Source: Hericium rajendrae (taxonomy: Eukaryota; Basidiomycota; Agaricomycetes; Russulales; Hericiaceae). Taken from it: 64,000 nucleotides of DNA. The translations under genes and the position numbers were made by a program. Under the pieces are notes generated by a model. The model was not told the origin of the DNA. It made no database searches and saw nothing but the letters and a program-made list of their open reading frames with translations. Positions within the stretch are counted from its first letter, which is position 1. Every line of letters starts with the position of its first letter. Positions 1-11,176 of the stretch are shown here, piece after piece. Location: contig CM065889.1 of NCBI GenBank assembly GCA_033439255.1, positions 1,054,001-1,118,000 of the forward strand, in the 5' to 3' direction.

Positions 1-1019
1 ATGGAAGAGAGGCGTGGCCATAGATGCATAATGGGGAAGAAAAGAAGAAAAGTAGACTGCCATGCCTAGGAACGTACGGAGTTCGGGTACCGACATCGGA
101 CGCGGCATGTCTAAGATTTTCTCGACTTTCGTTTTATGGGTGGACAGGCCGAGACGGGAGACTTTGTGACCGAGAAGGATAATAGAGGAGTAGAACATAT
201 GGCATTTGGAGGGTGAGAGTGTGATGCCGGCCTGTTCCACGGCGCCGAACACCTTGTCGAGGTGAGCGATGTGGTCTTCGTGAGTCTTAGAATATACAAT
301 GATATCGTCGATATATACCAGACAAAATAGCCAAAGGTAGGGAGCTAGAATGTGTTGCATAACCCGTTGGAAAATAGATGGGCTGTTGCGCAACCCGAAT
401 GGCATGCGTTTGAACTGCCAGTGACCGGTGTACATTCGAAAAGCTGTTTTCTCAATGTCATCGGGTGACATCTCGAGCTGGGTGAAGCCCGACAGAGCAT
501 CCAGAGAGGATAACACTTGCGCGCCCACGAGAGAACCCAGTATCTCGGATTGCCGAGGTATGGGAAACTCGTCGGGGATAGTGACAGCGTTAAGCTTGCG
601 ATAATCGATGCAGAAGCGGGGCTTGTTATTGCGATAAACAATTACGACGGGCGCACTCCAGGGGCTTTTCGATGGTTCAATGACGTCCTGCTCGAACCAG
701 GACTGGAGTTGCTCCTCGATGACTTCGCGCTTGGCGAGGGAAGCTCCGTACATGGGAACAGAGATAGGGACCTGGCCATCCACCATCCGAATGTGAACTT
801 TCGAAGGGTGGTGACCCAGTCGTCCATCAAATCCGAATGCGCGTTGCCATCGATGAAGCATGTCCCATGCTTGGTCGTGCAAATGGTCAGGAAGCTGTCC
901 TACATCCAATAATTCTTCCATTTGCGAAGAAGGATAAACCGTAGGGTCAGGAACTTCTGCCGTCTTGGGTCCCCAATCCTCGTCCTCTGCAGATACTGCG
1001 GAGGAAGGTGAGGTTGCGG
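1..1019 (-). pseudogene. Reverse transcriptase segment of element A (partial)
   Basis: Reading from 1019 down to 1 on the minus strand, one frame stays open to the window edge. It gives typical gypsy reverse transcriptase blocks: the substrate-binding block around KPRFCIDYRKLNAV, SSLDALSGFTQLEM, MPFGLRNSPSIFQR and the catalytic YIDD (about 306-317). The last residues at the window edge belong to the connection region before RNase H. The protein would copy element RNA into cDNA inside virus-like particles. It is separated from its protease half by the solo LTR at 1020-1506, so the copy cannot make a complete Pol. The domain is certain; whether it is expressed is unknown. Confidence 0.88.
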
Positions 1020-1506
1020 TGTAACGGATGGTTTATCAGTTACTACTATAGTCTTCTACTTTCTTACTCTTTTCTACCTGGCTTACTTTTCGAGTTTTGC
1101 AGAGTTTCCTTATTAGGATAGCTGAGTTTGAATCATGTACTTAGAGCGGATTTCCTTATTGGAAATAAGCATCTATCTTGCCAACTCACCACCATCTGTC
1201 TGCTTTTGTCTCAGTCTCTGCTTGTTCTCCTCATATCTGAAAGGTTCTCTTGGGATCCAACCCTCAAAGGAAGGTGTGTGGCCCCCAAAACCCTCATCAG
1301 GAGGTCTATATCTGTTGCTGGCCCTCAGAGGAGGTGCCAGATCATCACTCATCTGCTTGGCTGCAGGACTGAGGCATCCTCGGTTCTGTTAGCTCTAGCT
1401 CATGGACTCTCTCTAGGAGGTCTATGACACCTTTATACCCTCCTCACTTGCTCGCCTACCTTGGACTTCCTGGGCAGTAGCGGCTCGACCTCTATCGTCC
1501 GTTACA
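1020..1506 (+). mobile_element. Solo LTR of the element G family (487 bp)
   Basis: The block starts TGTAACGGA and ends TCCGTTACA, a 9-bp inverted terminus typical of an LTR. It is the same length as, and only about nine substitutions different from, the 5' LTR of element G at 62812-63298. It splits the pol frame of element A. The flanks in the A reading direction are CCGCG and CCGCA, a 5-bp target duplication with one mismatch. There is no internal region, so it is a solo LTR left by recombination between two LTRs. Several of the differences from the G copy are at CpG sites. Confidence 0.88.
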
Positions 1507-1898
1507 CGCGGCCGCGGTGGTGCTTTAGTGCAATTTGCGTGTTCCTGGAGGCTGCGAAGATGGTCTTCGTCTCGGGGCTTATCCAACGCGGAGTCCGCGG
1601 GGAGCATGTGGGCTATGGTGTCACCCTTGCACAGGTATCGAGGGTGCGACCTGCCATTAGACACCGGGACCGTAGTGGCCGATCCTTTAAGGAGCATATT
1701 GGGCACCATGAGATTGGGTTGTCGTTTCTTAGAGAGATCGGCGAAGGCACTTTCGATCATCCAAGTCGCATCTTCGCTTCCCTCGGGCAGTTTGACAGGA
1801 ACCATGCGCACTTGACCAGGCAGGATGCGTACGTCGGTGGCTACCCTTACTGCATTGGTGAGAGACTGTATTTGAAGGGCCCGGTGGCGAGCCTTTTC
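1507..1898 (-). pseudogene. Element A pol linker between protease and reverse transcriptase
   Basis: This stretch is in frame with the gag-protease frame but lies downstream of a TGA at 1899-1901. It aligns with the B segment that follows the protease, for example MVPNMLLKG against ATPNMLMTG and YLCKGDTIAHML against YLRKGDIVGQLV. In B the codon at the A stop position is CGA, so the stop is explained by a C-to-T change. No catalytic residue is expected here. The segment ends abruptly at the solo LTR. Confidence 0.8.
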
Positions 1899-4265
1899 TC
1901 ATTGATGAGATTTAGCCTTGAGGAAGCCCGTGAGCTTGAGGCCTTTCTTACGGACCACTAGGGCACTGTCCCGGGTTCGTGCGACTGAGCGTGCCTTGAC
2001 GCGGTGAGGCAAACCGCCAAAGGCAACTGTGGTCCCCTCGGGTGTAGAGCGGAGGACATCGATCTCGTAGGTAAGATGAAAGTCTTCGCCAAGGAGGAGA
2101 GGCACTGTCATGGAGGGTACTACGTAGGCTTCAGCTTCGAGGCAAAGAATTTTGCCGTTCGTGGATTCCACGAATATGGGCAAGGTCACGTAGCCACGAA
2201 TGGAAGCGTCTTTCGTTGTGAGCTGAAGTAGCTCTAGCTTCATGCCTTTCTTCAGTGATGGCGGATGACGAAGGGATCGATAGTATTCATCGGATAACAG
2301 GGTAAGGTCAGCGCCTGAATCCAGACATAAGTCCAGCGGGGCACCTTCACGGTGAAGTACGTGGCCGGTCATGGCTACGACAGAGATCCCTTTGGCGGAC
2401 TCGCCGGGGAGAAAGGATCGCTTCTTTGATAAGTGGACGATTGGAGGTTGAGGTGCAGATACCGCTTCCTCTAATAGTGTGCTAGATGACCAAGGGAGCT
2501 TAGGTTTTGAGGCAGCAGCAAGGTTGTCTTGATCGTCGACTTCCTCCAGAGCAGGGACACGGCGAGAAGCACAGACATGTTTAGCGGTGAGGCGTACTTC
2601 ACGGATCTTCTCCTCAAGCAGATCCTGGTCAACATAAGCGGAAGACTCGGATTTATTAAGGAGAGTTTTGTAGGCAGTAGAATACAGGTGTTCGTCGTCT
2701 AAGGGCCGTACCGTATCTGAGTGCTGTTCCAATCTATTAGCAGTCTTACGTGTTTCATACTTCGAGTAATGGGGACACTCTCTGTCCCAGTGAAGTGCGC
2801 TACCGCATGCATGGCAAGGAGACGGAGGGGAACAGAAGGTAGACTTGATGTGGTCGGCTTTCAGAAAAGGGTAACCGTTCTTGGGAGGCGGCCGCTGATG
2901 ACGATTCTTATTGAGGACGGCGTAGGCCTCGACGATTTCAGGTTCGTCGTACAACTGCTCGTCGTCCTGTATAGCATCAGGTTGCTGGAACTCCTCTTCG
3001 TCTCCCATTAGGTCAGGAGTTTCGGTACTGTCGATGACATTCGCTTCGACCCGCGGATACCGTGGATTTCGATAGGAGCGATAGGATTTGAGCTTATCGG
3101 AAACTGCACGTTCTACTAGCGCTTGGATGTCTCGTTCAGAGAACCAGGCAGACGAGACCTTGGTGGCTAGTAGTTGTTGTTCGTACAGCCGGAAACGGTT
3201 GATGAGTTCGTCGACAGAACGGACCTCGCCGATGGAGATGACATTTTGCCATTCAGGCGTAGTGTTATGCATGAGGATGCAGACTTCCTCGATTCCTCTG
3301 GGCCATACAGCGTTGAGCATGCGTGAATACATGATGTGTCGGAGGAGGTATTTGAGAGGCTTCTCGTGTTTATGTCCATCTTGTCGGAAGTGCTGGTGCG
3401 TAAACTCAACGCCGATGTCAAAGATCCATTGTCGACCGAGCCAGTAAGCTCGGATACCATTGATCCAGCAAGTATAGTCTTGTTTCATGTAGACCTTCAG
3501 CTTGTCTGAGATATTGGACCACCAATCTCTTATGCCGGATCCTTCCTTAAAATGCATCCAAAGCCACGTGGCCATTTCAACGGGGACCGCCCCCCCAAAC
3601 TTTGCGACTTCCTGGATATCCATGAAGTAGCGGATGGCGGTCTTGAAGGATCCGTCCCATCCTGGAAGGTTTTCGGACCTGATTTCTTGTTTGATCCGGG
3701 GACCGGTCGCGTTAGCAGGCTGGCGGATTCTGCCGGCTGGTGCCGTGCCTTGTGCCGGTTGTCCTGGGCTGGGAGGTTGGAACGGATTGTTAGGAGACCG
3801 ACGTGCATTTGTTGGAGCCAGATTGGGTGCAGGGCTGTGGACCTGGTAGAATATGGGTTGTTCTACAACTGGGGGAAGGCCCGCAGCCGCTTGAGCGACT
3901 GGATGCGTGGGCAGAGCCTGTACGGGAGGAGCGTATTGTTGGAATGTGGGCTGCACTTGCGTGGGCGCCGCTTGCCCCCCCTCGTTTTGTGGGACTTGCT
4001 CGTGAGGGTACCTATGGCCTTGTAAGATCGGCATAGGCATCCTTGCGGGCTGGAGCCCCTGATCTTGGACAGGTGGTACCTCAACTGGTCGCAGCTGGTC
4101 GGGCGGTAGCTCAGGAGGCAGTTGTCCCGCGGAATCTGCAGGGACAGAAGCGGCCGCTTCAACGGTCATATTGGCCATCGGGTAGGCATTCATGGTCAAC
4201 CACGGGTCATCGGTTAGGTTATGCAGGACGTTGTTTCCTGTGCCGGCCATGGAAGACCATGGCAT
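1899..4265 (-). pseudogene. Gag capsid, zinc knuckle and aspartic protease of element A
   Basis: A frame of 788 codons. Residues 1-190 are rich in Pro, Gln and Ala (disordered gag N-terminal side). Residues about 200-380 match the retrotransposon gag capsid of element B. The zinc knuckle CHACGSALHWDREC (CX2CX4HX4C) lies near residue 500. The aspartic protease motif LDSGADLTLL is near residue 660. Gag packages element RNA and the protease matures the polyprotein. Unlike B, the catalytic Asp-Ser-Gly is intact here. The frame closes with TGA (1899-1901) where B has CGA, so the stop is probably a mutation and gag-pol was one long frame. The ATG at 4265 is only the first in the open stretch; the true gag start is near 10113. 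Confidence 0.88.
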
Positions 4266-4539
4266 ATTGGCACGAATGTGCGGAGGTGTGTCTCGCCTAT
4301 AAGCTGCAGGAGTAAAGGAGATGTTGGCGGGACCCGGAGTAGCAGTGATGAGGTTCCGTCCCGGGGTCGTAGAGTAGACTTGATGAGACCTTCTCTCAGG
4401 ACGAGAAAGCCTTTGCGACTGATCCGCGATGGTGAACGCAGACGCATCCGCTTGCGCGTTTGAGTTGTCTTGTCTAACAGTCCCAGACTCGTGCTGGGCT
4501 GAGGAATCCTCGGCCCGCCAGCTCTGGTCCTGGTAATGG
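4266..4539 (-). pseudogene. Decayed gag segment of element A next to insertion I
   Basis: This segment joins the open gag-protease frame to the right end of the gag remnant across insertion I. An alternative frame is open for about 110 codons, which points to a small indel in the gag linker. The sequence is Ser/Thr/Pro/Arg-rich, as is the corresponding linker in B. The insertion boundary is the CATCAG at 4540. Confidence 0.6.
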
Positions 4540-4556
4540 CATCAGGAAGAGCCAAA

Positions 4557-5700
4557 TTTAATGGCTGGTCTGATGACCTGACTGGTCTGAAAATTTTTTA
4601 ATGTCTGATACTCAAATATGAATAAAACAATGAGTAGATACTTTTTTGACTTCAGATATACTTCAGATGCTATCAGAGCCATCAGATTTTGAAATCTTCT
4701 CAGAAATAAGTGATTTGTTCAGAAATTGAACATGTTTTCAGAAAAAAAATATAATATATCAGACATTATCATGTAGATCTCTATTTTTCAGACCAAATCA
4801 GGACTATCAGAATTAAAAGTTTTATCAGAAATTAGAATTGTTATCAGACATTCAACAAGTAGTCAGACAAATTACAAATGTCAGACATAATCATATAGGT
4901 CTTTATTTTTCAGACAAAATCAGACATAATCATGTAGGTCTCTATCTTTCAGATAAAGTCAGACCTTTCAGACTTTAACATGTCATTAGAAACTTGATCT
5001 GCTATCAGAAAAATAGAAATATCAGACATAATCATGTAAGTCTCTATTTTTCAGACAAAATCAGAATTATCAGAACTAAAAGTTTTGTTAGAGATACAAA
5101 TTGTTGTCAGATATTGTACTAATAATCAGAAAAAATAAAAATGTCAGACATAATCATGTAGGTCTTTATTTTTCAGATCAATACAGATCTTTCAGACTTT
5201 GACACCTTGTCAGATGCAAAGATATTATCAGATATTCTAAAGACCATCACAAATATCAGACATAATCATGTAAGTCTCTATCCCTTTACAAATATTAGGC
5301 ATAATCATATAGGTCTCTATCCTTAAAAAACAATTAGAGCTGTCAGAGTGACTTTAAGATTCTGTCAGACAAAAGCAATGTAGTCAGACATTGTTATTTA
5401 AATCTTTCTCTTCAGACATAATCAGACATAATCAGACATTTTAGACTTTGGCTTCTTGTCAGACACAAAGATTACGGTTAGACATGTTAGTCTTGATGTA
5501 TATGTTAGAAACCCACTAGAAAACTCAGACTCAGATTTTTATTTTTATTTTTATTTTTTTTTACAAAAAGTCAGAAATGCTACATTGCTCAGACATCATC
5601 AGACATGTCAGAAATTTTACATCATTCTCAGACAAATCACTCACTATTCAGATCTCATCAGACCAATCAGACATTATAGTATTATTTAGATGTTGAAGTC
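4557..5700. repeat. Left subterminal TCAGA-repeat domain of element I
   Basis: AT-rich sequence with dozens of TCAGA/TCAGACA pentamers and a longer recurring phrase, roughly ATCATGTAGGTCTCTAT, repeated at irregular spacing of about 80-130 bp. Such subterminal arrays are usually transposase-binding regions in DNA transposons (inference). No coding frame is convincing. Confidence 0.8.
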
Positions 5701-6384
5701 AAACTTGAACTTCGAGTCAAATTTGGAGTGAGACAGATTCAAACAAACAATACTATGCAAATACTGGATTGAGTCTTTATTTCACCATCACAGACTAAGG
5801 CACTAGGTGCATATATCAACGACAAGCAAGAATCCATGTGCTACTGACAGGCATTGGGATCATAAATATACTCTGGTGCAGAGGGCAACCGTGGGGATGC
5901 ACACATCATTGTAAGGCCGTGTTTGCCATGGTGAGGACATGCACAGGACTGCGGGGTCACATGGATGTTATGCATGTCCACGCACAAGCGTATACAAGAA
6001 GGCGAACGAGTTGTGGGATGGGCAATAGGTGTAAAGCGGAGTGCGCGAGGAAGACAGGACATTGCGCGGGAGATGGGACACGGGGAAGGCAACGAACGAG
6101 GCGTGGAGCACGGAAGAGGCGAGGAGGGAGGCTTAGCACGATAAGTCATCGAGGAAACCCGGCTTTACTTACTTACGACACGTCTGTGCCACGCAGAAGG
6201 CATGTACACTACTGGCTAGGCCGTGTGCCTAATAGCCGTGCGGAGACACGAGGGAGATGGCTGGGATGGGTGCTGGGCATGGGGCGGAGGGCACGGAAGA
6301 TGGGGCATGGCAAACACAGCGTGCGGGGTGCGGGTTGTGGGAGCAGTAAGGGGTGGATTGAGTCTTGAGATAGTACACAAAACA

Positions 6385-6460
6385 GGGAGTACTGCTCGAT
6401 ATCGAACAGTGCTCCCCAGTTAGCTCGATAAACAGAGAAATAACAGAGTTAGTAACTTAC
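6385..6460 (-). repeat. Intron-hairpin unit 1 (element I)
   Basis: On the minus strand: donor GTAAGT at 6460, branch-like GAGCTAAC, then the hairpin at 6385-6416 with arms around GGGAGTACTGCTCG. The implied 3' splice site is the AG at the hairpin base. One arm has a mismatch (AACAGTGCTC). Confidence 0.75.
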
Positions 6461-6827
6461 CTAGGAACACTCTCAACTTCCTTCCACTTTCGAACCTCCT
6501 CTCCGGCCTCCAAGTTGTGCGAAATTCGAGCACAAGAACGAGCCTTTACGGCTCGTTCTAGTTGGTGAACTGGACTCAGGGCTGCAACGTGGACTACGAG
6601 ATCGCGCCGATCGTGGCTCGTTCTCGCAGTCCTTGGGCTTGATCCGAAGTTGCTAGTGCGCCGGAATGTGCATGAGGCTCGAGGGCCGTGCCTGGCCTAC
6701 ATGCAACCCATAGGATGAGTGCGGGTCCGTGTGGGCCGTGTACGAAACGGCGGGGTGCGCGCGAGCAGGGCGGAGGGTGTGGTAGACACAGGGGATGGGG
6801 CGCGGGAGAGGCAATGGAGGGGAGAAT

Positions 6828-6909
6828 GGGGAGGATTGCTCATTAACGAGCAATGCTCCCCCAATTAGCATACATGATAGATAATAAGATGGACTTTATC
6901 TTCACTCAC
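6828..6909 (-). repeat. Intron-hairpin unit 2 (element I)
   Basis: Donor GTGAGTGAA at 6909 on the minus strand, branch-like ATGCTAAT, then a hairpin at 6828-6862 with arms near ATTGCTC and GAGCAAT. Confidence 0.75.
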
Positions 6910-6977
6910 CTTGGTATCTATCAAGCCCCTCCGCTTTTCGAAACGTCCATCCGGGCTTGTGTGTCGAGAGAGCCCAA

Positions 6978-7052
6978 GAGTACTGCTCGTTATCGAGCAG
7001 TACTTCCCGCGTTAGCACGATAAACACGAAAATACGAGTTATATTTACTTAC
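6978..7052 (-). repeat. Intron-hairpin unit 3 (element I)
   Basis: Donor GTAAGTAAA at 7052 on the minus strand, branch-like GTGCTAAC, hairpin 6978-7004 with perfect arms GTACTGCTCG / CGAGCAGTAC and a 4-nt loop. Confidence 0.8.
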
Positions 7053-7185
7053 CTTCGAGCCTTATCAGACCCCGGCCAGTGTCGAAACGTCCTTCAAGCC
7101 TTGAAATCGTCAGAAACGAGGAATGAAGGGGTAGGAAGAGATAACGAGCCTAGACGAGCACGACTTCAACGTACAAACGCGTTCG

Positions 7186-7255
7186 TTGGCAACCACCGGC
7201 CCGGTCGGCAATTCCCGACCGGCAATGTCCGGCAACGCGCGTCGACTTGTAACAT
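7186..7255. repeat. Central CCGGTCGGCAA palindromic block of element I
   Basis: The block holds CCACCGGCCCGGTCGG followed by an inverted copy CCCGACCGGCAA, forming a GC-rich stem-loop. Element J has the matching block at about 30200-30240 at the same position, between its minus- and plus-strand hairpin arrays. It may be the shared divergent promoter or an origin-like centre (inference). Confidence 0.6.
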
Positions 7256-7377
7256 GTCAATATGTTGAACTTCGTCCTCCCATTCTCTGTTGTCCCACTC
7301 GTCCTCCATGTCCTCTTCCTCTCTTTCTCTCAAAGCACGCCCCGAACGGACTCAGTGAGGCTTTCAGGGTATTAAGG

Positions 7378-7452
7378 GTGAGCAAAAACATATTCATTCT
7401 CATTACTGCATACTAACAAAGAGAGTATCGCTCGATATTGAGCGATACTCTC
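7378..7452 (+). repeat. Intron-hairpin unit 4 (element I)
   Basis: Plus strand: donor GTGAGC at 7378, branch site CATACTAAC near 7410, then AAAGAG and a hairpin at 7421-7452 with arms AGTATCGCTC / GAGCGATACT. The implied intron is about 46 nt. Confidence 0.8.
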
Positions 7453-7730
7453 TGCTCTCTGTTCTCTGCCCACCCACGCTACCCCCGGTCATCCTGTTTG
7501 CTGCCGCTGCCATCCCGTGCCCCCGCCGGTTCTCTCACATCTCCGCTGGCTCTCTCGCACCCTCACCAGTTCTCCCGCATCCCTGCCATGTCACCAGGGT
7601 ACCAACGTGGTGCGCGTGGCCTCGGCAGTTCCACCATGCATCTCAATGTCCCGCATCTGCATGCCAGCAAGGCCAGCATGTCTCATGCCTAATAACACGT
7701 TGCACAGAGGGCTTCTTAGGTATCTCAGAT

Positions 7731-7804
7731 GAGTGGACCTCGTTCAAGTTGGTTGTTCTCGCGTACTAACAAAGAGAACATCGCTCATGATACGAGCGAT
7801 GTCT
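7731..7804 (+). repeat. Intron-hairpin unit 5 (element I), donor decayed
   Basis: The branch site GTACTAAC and AAAGAG are followed by a hairpin at 7774-7804 with arms CATCGCTC / GAGCGATG. The expected donor reads ATGAGT near 7731, one base from GTGAGT. A further donor CAG/GTGAGT with a branch-like CACTAAG follows at 7870-7915 without a hairpin. Confidence 0.65.
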
Positions 7805-8479
7805 TCTATCTCCTTCCCTATGCTCTCCGTACCCTGTTACCTCACTTGGAATGGTGTGTAGTCTTGCAGGTGAGTAAAAAGAACTGTTTATTTGCTCCTT
7901 TCGTACACTAAGTGACGTTTCTCCACTTCTTCCTGTCCGATCTTCCGCGTCACCTTGATCCTGCGTGCTCACCCTGGACTCCGCTCAATGCCAGGCCCCT
8001 GTAAGCTGCAGTCGACACCATGCGCAGTGCCTTTCACATCACCCGACTAGCCTCTCAACTGCCTACATCTTCCCCTCTACCCGTGCATGCCATCGAGAGC
8101 ATGTGCATGTGCATGGGCTAGCAATAACAAATGAACAATTGTGGCAGTGTGTATAGCTGCGAAAGGTATGGTTCTCATCTTTTTAGTTCTTCTGACTGTG
8201 TGCAGGCTGTGGGGCATGAACTGCTTGGGTGTTACAAGTGTTTCGTGTCCCACAGCTACGTGTCTCGTGCCTCTTTGTAGCTATAGTGCCACATATACTT
8301 TAAGGCCCAAAATGCATGTGTTTCCGGTCCTGTAGAGGTACATACAGTTGTATTGATATTAATATCTTCTCTCTACCTGTGTTTCATGTGGTATATCTGG
8401 TGCTTTAGTTGTACTATGCTTTTGACTACAGTAGCTCTACTTTATTGACTGATATACTTCTAATGTCTTAATGTAATCT

Positions 8480-9270
8480 AGACCCAAATCTAAGGTTTTA
8501 TCTAACTTGATTTCATTGTGATCTGACTTGCATGGTGTGAGGCTGTATGAACTGGATGTGTCTGAAAAATAAGTCTGCTTCTGAAATTAGACATAATATC
8601 TGAAATATGAATGTTCGGCCTGATTTTGAGCTGAAAGCTCTTTTGAATATTCTGAAAGTAGAACTGAGTTTTTCTGATTGAAGTCTGATTGACTGATTTG
8701 TGTCTAAGTAAGAGATGCAATAAGACTTGAAGGGTTCTGATAAGTCTGATGTTGTCTGATATTTTTCTGATACTGTCTGATTTTTATCTTGTAAGACTCT
8801 GATATGTCTGATTGATCTGATGCACTTAAATCAAGTTAGATCCCAATGCAAACTCTGATTCTGATGACTTTTAGACATCAGAACAAAGTTTAGTCACTCC
8901 AAACATTCTCTTATAATGTCTAACAATGTCTGACAATATCAGAAAATGTCTGAAGGCATCAGACAATGGCTGAAGTCCTCAGATAATGTCTGAAGTTGTC
9001 AGGCAAAGTCTAATGTTATCAGATATTTTCTGATGCTGCTAGACAATGTCTGATAGTATCAGAGATTCTCTAATAATATCAGAAAATGTCTGTAGTTATC
9101 AGATTTTTTTCTGATATCAGACAATTTTTTTCTGAAGTGGTCTGAAGTGGTCTGAAAATTAAGGACCTACATGATTTGTCTGATTGTCTGATAGTAACAA
9201 TCAAGCAAAATTAGACAAAGTTAGACTATTCACAGACAATTTACAGACAAATCAGAAAATTTGAGGGTTA
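8480..9270. repeat. Right subterminal TCAGA/GTCTGA-repeat domain of element I
   Basis: The sequence is dominated by TCTGA, GTCTGAT and TCAGACAA words in both orientations, mirroring the left domain. It ends at the CTGATG terminus (9271-9276), after which gag of A resumes. Confidence 0.8.
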
Positions 9271-9276
9271 CTGATG

Positions 9277-10113
9277 CCGGGGAAGGGACATGTTGAGAGC
9301 GCATGACAGCCCTTCTTCTTCGAATTGAAGGAGATCGTTAGGAAGGGAAAACACTTGATGCACAGGTTCGCCAGCTTCGAGACGTTCTCGTTCGTTTGCT
9401 GTTAGGCTGGCATGGAACCTCGGGGTATTTACGTATTTTGAGATTCATTCTTGCGGGGTTAAACCCGTCCCAGCATCAGAAAGAAGTCCTGGGGCAGTAG
9501 ATACTGGCGACGAAGGGTACGTGCTTTCTTGAAAGGCGCGAATATATTTGAAGAAGAACTTCTCTGCATCGAGGAGACGAGATCCTAACACTCACCAGGC
9601 CCACGCGATGTTGTGTAGACTGGGTGAACCCCTCAGGGTTTGTACGAACAGGGCTTTGCGATCGATTATGAAAGGTTCATGTCCCTCGACTATGCCTTTG
9701 ACCGTTAAGACTTCAAAGGTGCGGTTAACCATGAGTTGCATCTCGAGAATGAGTAGTCGAACATTTTCCAAGAGATCAGGGTGAAGTTGATAACGAGGCC
9801 TCCCGCTCTCAATGCCATTGTCTATGATGCCATCGGGGCTCAGTGTAGTACCGGCGATGCTTCGCATTCGATCAGCCAAAGCGGCCAGTCCAGCGTGAGG
9901 TTGGTGATATTGCCTAGTGAGACTGGCTATCCTTTGCGATGGGGACGTATCGAGGGAGCGCGAGTTGTTGTTCCACTCATGTCGACTTGTGGATCGAGAG
10001 CTGCCAACAAGCTGAGGAGTGCTGGAGGCATTGGGCAGAACATCGAATCCCGATGATAAAGTGGATGAAGTAGGGTGCGATGAGGGCGTGACGTTCCTCG
10101 ATGTGGATGCCAT
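9277..10113 (-). pseudogene. Gag N-terminal region of element A
   Basis: An ATG at 10113 opens a frame of 173 codons down to 9592. The central part (GRPRYQLHPDLLENVRLLI) resembles the B gag N-terminus (GSPRFQLSFTEASVLHTLA) at 33.3 kb and the G gag at 63.5 kb. Beyond 9592 homology continues in another frame to 9277, so there is at least one frameshift or an unrecognised intron before element I cuts the gene. The start is 56 bp downstream of the LTR end, as in B (69 bp). Confidence 0.75.
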
Positions 10114-10168
10114 GTTGAGGACGTACTAGTCGGCCGAATGATAGTGGAGTTCTGGATGTATCCACCTC

Positions 10169-10737
10169 TGTAACGGATGATGGGAGTCATGCTACAACCG
10201 GAGGTTCACTATCGAGGGTCGGCGGGCGAGTACGGTGCAGAGGTGTCGAAGACCTCCTAGGGTGCAGGCTAGAGCGTCGTCGAGGATTCCTCGATGACAG
10301 AAACAAGGGTGGTCGACCTTCGAGAGGACCATGTGTGAGGATTCCTCGTACACGGTCGTCGAGAAAGTGAGAGGAAAGAGGAGGCGAGCGATACTCGCCA
10401 CGTCGAATCTGAAAGCTGGAGCTTACCTAAGTGGAACGTCAATTGCACCTTTGCGTCGCCGAAGGCGAGAAAGGCGGGGCGCTCGACTGATCGAGCTGTC
10501 GACATCACACGAGGGAGAGAGCAAGAAATAAAGAGAAAGCAAGAAACGAGATAATAGTCAAGAGTGAGTTAGATACATGAGAGCGCACAACTTATATACA
10601 TTTTCCTCCTCTCACTTATCCTGCTCGGGTACCTCCCAGCCCGAGCCTGCTGACTCGTGTGCATCATCTGATCTCGCCCCGGTCAGTCCGTGCTAGCGCA
10701 TCTTGAGGCTCCTTCCTTATATGGACCGTCCATCACA
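10169..10737 (-). mobile_element. 5' LTR of element A (569 bp)
   Basis: On the minus strand the block reads TGTGATGGA to TCCGTTACA, imperfect inverted ends of an LTR. Directly after it comes GAGGTGGATACATCCAG, the leader motif shared with B, G and H. The length matches the B LTR (575 bp). It is inserted into the gag leader of element H. The matching target duplication would be left of the window. Confidence 0.82.
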
Positions 10738-11176
10738 GTGTGCACGGCTTGAGATCGTAAAGATATATTTGCAGGCCCGGGGATCGTGAATTGTTCGTAA
10801 ATTATGTGAGATCATTCTATGGAGGAGTCTGAAGGAGAAAGGGCCTCAGAGGTATTCTGCGTGGCCGTCAACGAAGCAGCATTGGAACCCAAAGCTGCTT
10901 GCGAAGAGGATCGGGTGTCGGGCTGGACAATAATGGGGATAGGCTTCCTCGGTTGAGGAGAGCGAATGGTAGAGTCTTCCGCAGACTGTTGTGCTTTCGT
11001 GGGGAACGATTGTGAGGCAGAGGCTCGAGAGGCCAACATATCAGTAAGAGGGGATCCGAGGTTGGCGAGATCGAGCGAGGGACGAGCAGGTGAAATAAGG
11101 CCTGATGTCCTCAGCCGAGGAGCTAATCCTCTTCCTTCGCCAGCCAGGGTGAACTACTTTCTGGATGTATTCACTT
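10738..11176 (-). pseudogene. Leader and gag stub of element H
   Basis: On the minus strand the segment begins with AAGTGAATACATCCAG right after the H LTR, a variant of the leader motif. Short Ser/Ala/Pro-rich frames follow (11041-11235 partly within the LTR, 10812-11039) that look like the disordered N-terminal gag of this lineage. The segment is cut off by the LTR of A. Nothing catalytic is present. Confidence 0.6.

Larger units (their letters stand above)
4540..9276. mobile_element. Element I: large non-autonomous CATCAG-terminal element with hairpin-intron arrays
   Basis: The element starts CATCAGGAAG and ends CTGATG and lies inside the gag of A, which resumes on both sides. About 1.1 kb on the left and 0.8 kb on the right are dense in short TCAGA / GTCTGA repeats (subterminal repeats). 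The centre (5.8-8.3 kb) is GC-rich. Minus-strand intron-hairpin units (6385-6460, 6828-6909, 6978-7052) lie left of a central block near 7190, and plus-strand units (7378-7452, about 7731-7804) lie right of it, so the element looks divergently transcribed. No transposase, reverse transcriptase or helicase is seen. Short open frames inside are fragmentary. I do not recognise the family; J at 27-32 kb is a close structural relative. Confidence 0.8.
1..10737 (-). mobile_element. Element A: Ty3/gypsy chromovirus-type retrotransposon, nested, 3' part beyond window
   Basis: A minus-strand LTR retrotransposon reads from its 5' LTR (10169-10737) leftwards through gag (9277-10113), capsid and protease (1899-4265) and reverse transcriptase (1-1019), and runs off the window. 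It is interrupted by element I (4540-9276) and by a 487-bp solo LTR (1020-1506). Conceptual translation aligns closely with element B at 32-43 kb, including the CCHC knuckle, the protease DSG motif and the YIDD reverse transcriptase motif, so A and B belong to one lineage. Gag and pol lie in one frame rather than being separated by a frameshift. A sits inside the older fragment H. It is decayed: one CGA codon has become TGA at 1899-1901, besides the two insertions. The rest of pol and the 3' LTR would lie left of position 1. Confidence 0.9.

Noticed and set aside
4557-5700. Dense, regularly recurring TCAGA repeats suggest a CRISPR-like or satellite array.
   Set aside because: Repeat words are 5-8 bp, spacing is irregular, there are no equal spacers, and the same words occur in inverted form at the other end of the element, as expected for subterminal transposon repeats in a eukaryote.
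4540-9276. Helitron as the class of I and J.
   Set aside because: The ends are inverted (CATCAG..CTGATG), there is no TC 5' end with a CTRR 3' end, and no Rep/helicase is seen.
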